Below, piece after piece: positions 24,518-34,142 of a stretch of DNA of 64,000 nucleotides; positions within the stretch are counted from its first letter, which is position 1, and each line of letters opens with the position of its first letter. Origin of the DNA: Flaveria trinervia. Its lineage: Eukaryota > Streptophyta > Magnoliopsida > Asterales > Asteraceae. The position numbers were made by a program, and so were the translations under genes. A model generated the notes under the pieces. The model was given only the letters and a program-made list of their open reading frames with translations. It searched no databases and was not told the origin of the DNA. The stretch spans positions 45,263,126 to 45,327,125 of the forward strand of contig CM046443.1 of NCBI GenBank assembly GCA_025506515.1. Direction: 5' to 3'.

Positions 24518-27500
24518 ATGGCGTCTATGCAAATTAAACCGCGACACAACTGTGTTGCCTACCTCACAAAATCGCCGATCTGGACTAAGTTCGATACTGC
24601 TATCGATCTTATGGTTCAGTCCCAATACAACAAGGCATTCCTTCTGAACCCCGTTTACATGCCGAATCCTTGAACCAATTTTGGATGAACGTTACTGTTA
24701 CAACTGAGGAGAGCAACACACGATCCCTCCGGTCAGTCGTCAACAACAAAGAAGTAGTGATTACTCCTGCAACAATCCGTAAAATTCTTCAACTGAGTGA
24801 TGCTACCTCTCCTGCTGGATATCCGAAGGGCACCATAGATCTATCATTTGCTCAGCATGGATATCAAGGTGATCTCAGTGCCACCACCATCATGAAGAAA
24901 CACTTTAATGACGCTGAGCGCCTGATTTTTCATATGGTCAATGTATGTTTGGCCCCTAAGACATGTCTTGGGATCAAATGTCCACCAAATGGCAGCAGGT
25001 AATGTATTCTATCCTTGAGCAACAACCACTGAACTTTTCAGAATTAATATTTTCAGAGCTCAAAGATATGGCTCAAAAACTAACTGCCAACCGTTGGATA
25101 CTCTATCCACGGTTCATAATGGCCATTATTATAGACCAGCTTAATGCTGAGGGACTTGTTGGCTTGGGAGTCCCTGCTACGGCTGTTCTGCCAGAAGTAT
25201 ACTCCCGGCACAACTCTGACCGGACACTCAAACTGGCTGCCAAGCTGCGAAAACCCACGCAGCTGGAACCCACAGCCACCACCTCCAAATCCAATGTCCC
25301 CACCAAACCCACCAAAAAGAAACCCAAAATGGCTACTCAGGGAATTGAGTCCCCTGAGGATGCTCCTGCACACAAACGCAGGATATATCCACTAGTCCTA
25401 ACCCCCTAGTGGATACAATGACTCTTCCAGCCACAGCCGCTCAGGCTTCCTCTCAACAGGAGCCTGCAGCAACCCAAGGGGCACCTACTTATCTGGGATC
25501 TCCTCACTTGAGGAGATTGCCATTGAAGAGCACCATCCACCCCAGGTGCACACTGCTTCTAACCCCTTACCCCAAACACCACCCCTCACAGCCCAACTTT
25601 AATAGTTGCACAAGTGCTGACTCAATTGCACTCCTCACCCCCTCCCCAGAAACCACTTACTACTGGGAATTCCTCTACAATTGAGGGGGAGGAACACAGT
25701 GCACCTGAGAACCCACAGCACAGGGGTTTCCCAATTCTATCTCCTGGTGTAGACAAGGAGCTTAGAATATCTAGTGAGGCTGCCACCTCCTCTGACTCAG
25801 CACATGACCAGAGTGAGGCTGGTAACATTGCTAAGACCTCCCTAGAGGCAACAGCTGATGATGGACATTGTCCTGAGGCTGGAAGTCCCCAGTACCAAGC
25901 ACAAGGGGCACATGCACCAACTGGTCTACACCCAGTGCATGTAAATCCTGCTCTAAGCAGGAGGTCAGGTGATTCAGTATCAACTGATGATGACCTGAGC
26001 TTCTTCTATGATGTAGTTGCTCAAAATACCATTCTAGAGGATGAGGTTAGCAGACTCAAAGAGCTGCTGGCCAAGATGTCTCAGGATGCAAGTCCATCTG
26101 CCACCATCATACACCCACAGATGGCACCTTCCCTTGAAGGTTTCCCAAACACTGAGCCACCCCAAAATCAACCACCTGCCTCTGCTTCAGGCCCTACTTC
26201 TCAGGAACAGAACCCTCCTGAGCAAATAGGTGCTGTACTCCAAAATTCCCTCCCTCTCATCACCCCCATAATCACTGATATAGTGATCAAAGCCCTTGAT
26301 GAGAGGCTTTCCTCCACATTACAGCCCTGGTTGATGCTGCTGTCCAAAAGACTCTTTCTGCGGTACCAACCCCTTCCTCCAATGCAACCAAAAAGGGGGA
26401 GAGTACTGCAGTGAAAGAAAGGAAGAGGAAAAGATCTGAGGAAAAGGAAGAGGAGAAAAAGAAAAGCAACCTCTGCTCACGTACAAGCGAAAGAGAAGTG
26501 CTGATGATCACACTGCTGAAGACAAATCCTTGGAGGAGCTGGTCAAAGAAGCTGACACCACACACAGCCGCTCCATGGATAAATAATTGAACAACTCTTC
26601 AGGCAGGGGTTTGACACAGCCACACTGGATAGTGAGATCAGAAGGTTAGAAGTACAAGAGATACAAACCCGATGGGCAGGGTATGATGCTCTTGAGAAAG
26701 AGAGGTTGGAAATAATGATCCGCTTTATTGCAAAATACTTGGGAAGATCATTAATGGAGATCCGCGCATGGTCCAGGGACAGCATTCTGGCTATAGCCAC
26801 CAATCTGTCTGTCTGAGCAATTCAACAAAGGGATTATGTGGAAGCCCTTGATGAGGCTGGGGCTGGCAAAAGGTTAGAGATGGCTAAACTCACAAAGGCG
26901 AAATTAACTACAAGGATGCTAGATCAACCTTCCTTCCACCCACTCAAACAGATCCTATCCCTCAAATCTCCCAACCAACCTCTAAGCCAAAATCCAAACA
27001 TCCTCTTTCTTCAAAACCAATCCCTTCACCAACCCACCATCATCCAGTGATGTACCCCGAGAGGAGAAGGGTGCTGAGGATGGAAGAAGAAGAAGAAGAA
27101 GAGGATGAAGATGATAGTCTGCCACTCTCTGCTGTTCTGAAGCTACCAAAACCCCGGAGTCAATCCATGATCACACCTGACTCTCAAAGGGAAATGGTCA
27201 GAGTCAAGATAGAAGAAGAAGAACAGCAGAAACAGCACGATGAGCAACTGTTGAAGATGGTTGACAAGGAATTTCCTCAGTCATCATCTATTCAAGCCAT
27301 GAAAGGGCATGCTCAAAGGCTGTACACTCTCAGGCACACCTTTCAGTATCAGAAGGAGAGAGTGAGAGTATGGCCAGACCCCAGGGTGAGTTCTAGAATC
27401 CATAAAAGAACTATCCCACACAGATACAACGGCCAAGTACGAAAAACAATAGAATCTACCATCATGTTGGCCGTTGTAGTCTCACCTTGGGAAATCATTG

Positions 27501-28124
27501 ATGAATTCAAGAAAGCTCACCAAGCAAAGAAGACACCTCAAGCCTTACTAGAAAACAAGATGATTAAGAAGGGGTTGTTATATAAAAAGCTTGAAGACAT
27601 CCAAAAGAATGAGCTCCAGTTACTCCTTGAAGGCAACCATCCTGATGAATTTGTATATAGGGAGGTAACTACGGTGGAGCTGAAAAATGGCAGGACCATG
27701 AAGTACTTATCAGAGTACTATGGTCCAGAGTTCTTCTTCGAAGGAGGAGCTGAAGAACTCTCTCAAGAGGAACAATTGTTCTCCTTGAGGCCTATGTTCG
27801 TGAGTCATACAGACTCATTATGGGGAAGTAAATCTCATGAATGGGATAACAACTCTGTGTCCAGTTCCCCAAAACAGAGTTCCCATTCATACTCTGCCAA
27901 ACAAATATTTGAGATTTCTTCCCAGGCCGGAGCGTACATGGGTCATCTTCTCTACTGATCAAGAAGGAAAAAGACCAACATTTTTGCCATCAATAAGTGG
28001 GAGTATAAATAAGTTAGAGGTTTTGGCTGCATTGGTTCAGGGGGAGTTTGTTGGACCAAAAGAACCAATGAGCCAAGATCAGAAAACCTCTAAGTCACCA
28101 CACGGTATCACAACACACTGCTGA
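24518..28124 (+). CDS. aORF of element B, about 1,150 codons with frameshifts (unknown function)
   Basis: The ATG at 24518 (CTTCCATGGCG) has a good plant start context and follows the internal TATA box. The N-terminal 200 residues contain NQFWMNVTV, ITPATIRKILQLSD, HGYQGDLS and RWILYPRFIMAIIIDQL, matching the aORFs of C and E. I think this is the putative plant transposon protein domain. Next come a Pro/Ser/Gln-rich linker (25260-26250), a coiled-coil stretch, a Lys/Glu-rich segment with an acidic run (27075-27115) and a C-terminal region to about 27958. The best continuation of the C-terminus is in another frame reading through the polypurine tract to 28124, so the end is uncertain. Frameshifts near 24665, 25005, 25410, 25640, 26410 and 27045 look like indels. 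No signal peptide or membrane span is obvious, so env-like is positional only. Confidence 0.7.
28036..28048 (+). other. Polypurine tract of element B
   Basis: TTCAGGGGGAGTT lies directly before the 3' LTR start (TGTTGGACC at 28049). It primes plus-strand DNA synthesis. Confidence 0.8.
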
Positions 28125-28803
28125 AAGCCTCATCAGTAGTTTGACAAGTGCGCTGAAGACTTCAACAACTGATGTACAAAGTCTGAAGACAAAGACTGAA
28201 GACATCAGCTGATGATATCTACTGAAGTCATCAGCTGATGAAACACCTGAAGGTCAAAGTCTGAAGATCAAGTACTGAAGCCTCAGTAGTTTGTCACAAC
28301 TGCTGAAGAGTACTTCTTCAGTAGTTGTGATATCAGTAGTTTTATTTTTATGTTTCAGTAGTTTTGTAAAACGACTGAAGAGCTTGTTCTTCAGTCGTTG
28401 TAGTTTCAGTAGTTTTATATTTTGTACTTAACTTGCTGATATGTTCTCAGTAGTTGTGAACATTTCAGTAGTTTGTTAAGAATTAGTTATTTCTGTATTG
28501 GATCTGCCAGTTGTCACTTTCCGTGATAACAGCAGTGACTGTTGCACTCTATATAAGGAGTGACAACCTATTGTAATCATTGAGTGAAATGAGTAATTGA
28601 ATGGAATGGATGATTGATTCGATTAGAAATATTCTACATCTATAAACATTCCTAGAAATCAGAAATACATATTCTCTCCCTATAACTGTATGCGATCTTA
28701 ATGCTCACAAATATCGTTGGCTTGCTACAATTTGTCTAATTCGTGTTTGTATTCCGCTGCTTTATATTCTGATACATCAAACTTGTGATCACTGATCCTG
28801 TCA
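28049..28803 (+). repeat. 3' LTR of element B
   Basis: This 755-bp copy of 16619-17359 ends TGTCA at 28803. Differences from the 5' LTR are mostly single-base insertions (for example in the GAATTAGTT and CGTTGGCTTG regions), with few substitutions by eye. Confidence 0.92.
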
Positions 28804-31569
28804 TAAGAGCTCAAAGGAGTTTTGTTATGTTCTTTGCTTTGTTCTGTTTTGAACATTACATGCAGTATTCACAACCTCACACCTAAAGTGATGTCCAATT
28901 GGTGAATCACCTTAGCATTGTTTCTTGGCTGCTTCAAGAGAGTTCTATTTCTTCTTTAGCACTCCAGATTTGTGGAGTTCTGGGCCTAAATTGCCTTGCA
29001 ATACTTTGTTCCTTGCAAAGGAATCCCAGTTTTCAAATCACAAATTCAATACAGTGTCACTACTAAAATATTAACTTTTGTATCAAGTTGATTCCCAATC
29101 TGATCACAAGTCCATAATGTTTTTGATGTTGCCTCTTTTGTTTTAAGAAAAAGACCCATGTTAATCTTGTGACATCATCAACTATCCCAAACAATATTGC
29201 CTTTTTCCAATGCTCATCACATTGGTAGGACCACCATATCTGTGAAGCAATGAGTGGTGTATATTAGTATTGATAATTTTGGATTTAGTGACCCTCTATG
29301 TTGTTTTCCTTTGTAACAAGAGAACATGAGTTGAGCAATGAAACTCTTGTTTGGCATCCATGACCAGGTCATTTTTCCCAATTTATTCATGTTCTTCATG
29401 TTAGAATGGACAAGCCTTCTATGCCTAATTAAGACAAATCTTCTGATAGTTTAGATATAAGCAATTTCATTTTTGTGAGAGAAGTTTTGTTCATATCCAA
29501 AACATAAGTGTTTCCTTTTCTTAATGCTTTATAGGAGGATCATTCTTCTGGAACAATAATCCTGGCTTAAGAATGTAACAGTTAGTATTTATCAACAATG
29601 TGATGTATTTTGATCACAAATTTGAGACACACTAAGTAGATTATACTGTAAATTTTCATAGTAATTTACTTTCTCAAACTTGAGTACACCATTTGTTATC
29701 ATTCCTTCACCAACAATTTTACCTCCCATTTTATCCCCACCAAATGCCACATAAGAAGCATTTTTATGTTTGAAATCATGGAGAAGTGAACAGTTTCCTG
29801 TCATATGCCGGGAACAACCACTGTCAACATACCACTTGTTGTCAGCTCTCCAATATTGTTCCTGCATTCAGAAATAAATCAGTTAGAAGTGACAACCCAA
29901 GTCTAAATGATCTTGGGTTTGTCAACAGTGTCTAAAATTTTTTACCTTCATGACTTAATCCTAAAGTTTCAATAATAATTTCATATCTAGTTGATTCATT
30001 TTGATTTGATGATGGTGAGGATGATTCTGTTGAAGCTGATGCAGAAGCTTTGGAGTCTTCTTTCTTAATTGATTCTTCCTTCACCTTATCTTTCTTTGGT
30101 TGATATTTTGATTTAGAAGATGAACCTATACTGTTAAAGGTTTCATCATCCTTTTGCTTTTGACTAAGACACATGTGATCCCTTTTCAAATGATCAAAGA
30201 AATTATCACTGATGATTGACTTCTTCTCAGCCAAGTCTACCTTTTTGTGAGGTGTTTTGGATTGGCTTGATGCTGTTTTCTTCATAGATTTAGCATCTTC
30301 AGAAGATTTCTGCTTTGGTTTTGACTTTTGCTTTTGATTTCCCTTTTTTTGCTTTGAATCATCTTGACTTCCCGCAGATTGAGAGTCTGATTCTGTCAAA
30401 TCAGTTTTTGACTTCTTTGTGCTTTTGCTTTTGTTATTTTTGTTAAACTAGCATTCCTGAGTTGAATGATTATTTTTGTTGCAAATAGCATAGAATTTGT
30501 TGAAGTAACACTCTGAAGTCATATGATTGTTCATATTGCATATGGAATAGTAACTGCTGAAGTAGCAGTCTTCTGTATTGTTATTTGTCATATCACACCA
30601 CTTGCAATACATTTCTTCAGATTCCTCTTCATGCTCATCTTTCTTCTTTTTCTTGTTCAGTTTGGGAGCTTTTGTTTCCTCTTTTAAAGAGCTTGTTTTG
30701 TTCTTGCTGTTCCTTGAAATATCAACAATTGAGTCCTTTAATGACTTTTGTTGCTTCAGATTCAACATCTTTTGTTTGTTAACAACTACTCTTTTTGGTA
30801 CCTTATCTGTAGATTCGGCTTTCTTCTTCCGCAGAAGTTCTACGGATTCAGCCGACTTTGCTTTCCGCAGATCTTCTACCGAAGAATTTTTCTTTTGTTT
30901 AGTTGATACTTGTTTCTTCTTACCTTTATTTGCATGGGATAAAGGTACTTCTTCAGTTGATCCGCAACTATCAACTTCTTTTTGAAGATTCAATTCTTGA
31001 AGTCCTTCATTGAGTTCAGCAATCCTCTTGCAGATAGTCTTCAGCATGTTTCTCTGCTTTGGAGGATATTGCAGCTTTGATTCTTCAAGCACTCTTGGAA
31101 TACCAGTTTTAATGTGAATATTCTTACCAATGGTCATTTGATCAACATCAGGTTCATCAGAATCATCCAAGTCATCACAATTATCATAATCAAATTCTGA
31201 ATCATTTTGATATAAAGATTCTGATTCAGAGGATTTAGTTTCACTCCCTCAGCTTCATTGTTAATATTGATTTGAGTTGATTCTATTTCAAACTTGGTGC
31301 TAGGCACAAAATGATTTGACAGGGTGTTGGTCATTGTTGTAGGTAAAGATGTGTAATTATCATTCACAGGTGGTGCAACAACATTATAACCCAACCCAAA
31401 CCTTTTCTTTGATTCAATATGAGAATTTAGTAATTTCTCATATTGCTGAGATGATAATTGAAACTTCTGAAGTTTCACTTCAGTTGAAGCATGATTAGAC
31501 ATGGATTTTGTTAAGGAAGTGGTCAGATGCTCAACTTGAGCTTTTAGGCTATAGTTTTCAGAAACAAAT
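28804..31569 (-). pseudogene. Gag-Pol of element E, upstream part (gag end, protease, integrase start)
   Basis: The minus strand from 31569 begins in a Gag coiled coil (31502-31134, VKLQKFQLSSQQYEKLL). It runs through a Lys/Ser-rich segment into a tandem array of degenerate zinc knuckles (30620-30450: CKWCDMTNNNTEDC, CNMNNHMTSEC, CNKNNHSTQEC). A Lys/Ser-rich linker (30399-29932) leads to protease with WYVDSGCSRHMTGN (29840-29800) and NLQYNLLSVSQICD. The pre-integrase zinc region is at 29400-29217, including CYKGKQHR. Integrase is then badly broken (29200-28804) and stops where element B is inserted. The N-terminal Gag and 5' LTR are absent. It is closely related to A2. Frameshifts and stops make it inactive. 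Confidence 0.82.
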
Positions 31570-32349
31570 TATTGCACCCTGAAAGGATCATACATGCCAA
31601 CTCAATAGGTGAATTGATGATTGCTCAGCTGAAATCCCACAAGTCCAAGAACTAATGCGGATGAAGATCTGCAAGGAAAATAATAAGTGTTATCTTCCGC
31701 ATTAGTTAATGCGGAAGACATAACTCTGATGCGGAAAAGTGTTTACTCTTCCGCATTGACTAATGCAGAAGACATAATACTAATGCTGAAGAACAAGTTA
31801 CTCTTCCGCATTGACTAATGCGGAAGAACAAAAGAAAATGCAGACAAGACTTTGCTCATCCGCATTTACAAATGTGGATGACCAACCAAATGCGCATGAG
31901 TATTTGTTCATCTGCATTAACCAATGCGGATGACCAGCTTACAATGCGGATGACCAGCTTACTAATGCGGATGATCAAGTGGAAATGCTGATCAAGATTA
32001 TCTCATCCGCATTTGCCAATGCGGATGAACAAGCAGAGATGCAGACCAAGACTTAGACTAGTTTCTGATGTAATAGGTCAGGGGTAGTTTAGTCATTTTG
32101 TAAAGGCATCTTGTCTGCCTATAAATAGAATAGTTTACCTCGTACTGAGGTGACAGCTGATAGATAGAGAATTTTTGTTGTAATTATTCTCTGTAATTTA
32201 TCAACTTTCATATATAAATACAAACAACATTTATGAGTATTTTTCTTGCTTTAATTGTTCTTTGATTGTTTGTTTCCGCCACTCAATCATTGACTTGATT
32301 ATCATATTCGATTCTCAGTAAGAATATCACTCTTACTCAACCCCAGTAA
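31570..32349 (+). repeat. 5' LTR of A1 with CCGCATT/AATGCGG hairpin array
   Basis: This LTR is homologous to 39904-40645 and 48569-49310. From 31650 to 32040 it holds a series of inverted repeats. The best have 10-11-base arms: 31694-31717 (CTTCCGCATTA, 2-base loop), 31803-31826 (CTTCCGCATT, 4-base loop) and 32003-32028 (TCATCCGCATT, 4-base loop). A TATA box, CCTATAAATAG, lies at 32119-32129, followed by the primer site. Confidence 0.88.
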
Positions 32350-32351
32350 GT

Positions 32352-32363
32352 TGGTATCAGAGC
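32352..32363 (+). other. tRNA-Met primer binding site of A1
   Basis: TGGTATCAGAGC lies two bases after the LTR end. Confidence 0.88.
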
Positions 32364-32606
32364 TTGGCTCTCGATTCTCTTTTAGATCTGCGCACAGACT
32401 GAATAGAACTTGATTGATCTGGTAATCAAGTTGCTATTAGTGGATATCATCATCCCTACTTATTAAACAACAAGAATACTCCGGTCAAACAGCAAGAAAA
32501 CCATTACAGAACTCATTCTGAACCTCGAAAGAACTGCTTGAACAAGTGGACTCATCAAACATAATCAATCTTAAAATCAACTAAATCTATACTTACACAA
32601 ATCAAC

Positions 32607-34142
32607 ATGGATTCTAACAGTTACTCTAAACTAGGTCATACACCTAAACCTCCCATGCCTAAACACAAATCCGAGTTTAAACAATGGAGAATAAGGTTAG
32701 AAATTATATCACAGGTGTGGATCCTGATTTTTGGATCTCAATATGTAAGGGTCCATATATTCCTGTTACTCTATAAACAGCTCAAGCTGCACTTTACAAG
32801 ACTGCTAGAATACCAATTGAAGACTTAACTCTGGATGAAGATGACTATAAGAAAATCAAAATTGATCTCAAAGCATACTCAATTTTGACTCAAGCACTCA
32901 AAATGGATGTGCTGAAAAGACTGGAAAAGTATGGAACTGCTAAAGCTGTGGGATGCACTCAAAATTATGTGTGAAGGAAGTAGTGAGGTTGCTAAAATTA
33001 ACAAAGACAAGCTGGTCAATCAGTATGAAACCTTCCATCACACCAAAGGAGAATCCATATCAAAACAACTGCACAGATTTGTACAGTTGGTAAATGACTT
33101 GGAAATTATGGGTGTTTCTTACAACATTAAGAACTTAACAAGAAAATGCTTCACAGTCTACCTGAAAGCTGGAAGCAAAATGTCACAATGCTGAAAAATA
33201 CTCTTGATGTTGAGAGTACCACTCTAGACTTTATGATAGCCAAGATTGAAACTTTGGAACTTGATGAACGAAGCAGAAACCTGAGTGGACCAAGAGTGAT
33301 TGAATCTCATTCTGTTGAAAATGCTTTCATCACAGAGGAAGATGACTTCATCTCATCAAGAGATCAAATGAACAATACTGGGTTCATTGCATCTCCACCA
33401 TTCAATCACCCTTCAACTTCAGCTCACACCTAAAGTCACCACTGCTCCTCAAACCTCTCCTGAATACTTAAAATCAGAAGAGCAAAAATGCAACTTACAA
33501 TGCCTTTGTTGCAAGTTTTGAAGCATATCTAGGAGGAAGACTCACTTCTGCCCACCTAATTCAGGAAGATTTAGAAGAAATGGATCCTGATGATGTTGAG
33601 GAGATGGATTTACAGTGGCAAATGGCAATGATTGCCATGAGAGCAAAGAAATTCTTCAGAAAAGGAAGAAAGCTGAGCCTGAATGAGAACACAAAACTTG
33701 GATATGACAAATCCAAGGTGAAATGCTTCAACTGTGGAATGACTGGCCATTTCTCAAGAGAGTGCAATGCTCTCAAAAGAAACAACTATTCAAGGAACTC
33801 TCCAAGCCAATCATCATCACAGCCCAATTCAAGCTATCACTCAAACAATCAACAACAACAGTACTATCATTCTCATCATCAACAAACATACCAGAATCAA
33901 CCACAGCTAACAAATCAAGCCCTTGCACAGTCAGCCTTCTGCCAGTGCCTTTGTGATCAAACAAGATGGGATATGTGACTAGAGGGTGTGTATGCTGAGG
34001 AAGTCAAGCCTCAATTCTAGAATCATGCTCTTATGGCTCACATCAATGATGGACCATCTTCAATGTCTACTAAGGTAAAAACTAGCCTTTATAGTGAAAA
34101 ATGCATAAATGAATTACAAGAGTATAGAGAACACAACCATAA
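32607..34142 (+). pseudogene. Gag of A1, 3' truncated
   Basis: The ATG at 32607 gives the A-family N-terminus (LGHTPKPPMPKHKSEFKQW). Frameshifts near 32730, 32945 and 33150 break the UBN2-type core (KDKLVNQYETFHHTKGES, SLPESWKQNVTMLKNTL). A CCHC knuckle, CFNCGMTGHFSREC, lies near 33722-33764, followed by a Ser/Gln/Asn-rich stretch. The frame from 34033 matches A2 (42384) to EHNHK, then becomes C-type aORF sequence. It cannot produce Pol. Confidence 0.82.

Larger units (their letters stand above)
16619..28803 (+). mobile_element. Copia-type LTR retrotransposon B, near full length (12.2 kb)
   Basis: The parts in order are: 5' LTR (16619-17359), Met-tRNA primer site, gag-pol (17594-23766), an inverted-repeat spacer with TATA box, a long aORF (from 24518), a polypurine tract and the 3' LTR (28049-28803). 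It is inserted inside the integrase of minus-strand element E: the E reading frame stops at 28804 and resumes at 16618. Flanks are TAAGA on the right and TAATAG on the left; a 5-bp TAAGA duplication with small losses would explain both. LTRs differ mostly by single-base indels, so insertion is recent and several frameshifts may be sequencing errors. Size and aORF fit SIRE/Maximus-like elements. Confidence 0.92.
7300..31569 (-). mobile_element. Copia-type LTR retrotransposon E, split by element B
   Basis: This is a minus-strand element. From high to low coordinates it has the 3' part of gag, protease and integrase start (31569-28804), the nested element B (28803-16619), the rest of integrase, RT and RNase H (16618-14106), a spacer with tandem repeats, an LTR-like insertion (12526-11716), the aORF (about 11715-8131), a polypurine tract and the 3' LTR (8100 to about 7300). 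Its Gag start and 5' LTR are missing because A1 begins at 31570. The reading of integrase resumes across B, which establishes the nesting. The left boundary is approximate. Confidence 0.8.
31570..34142 (+). mobile_element. Copia element A1, 5' fragment (LTR and gag)
   Basis: This is a plus-strand LTR, primer site, leader and most of gag. At 34142/34143 the sequence jumps abruptly into the aORF of a C-type element. The homologous gag of A2 continues differently after the same EHNHK residues (42493), which locates the breakpoint. The left edge abuts minus-strand element E with no recognisable TG start (TATTGCACCCTG). Confidence 0.82.
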
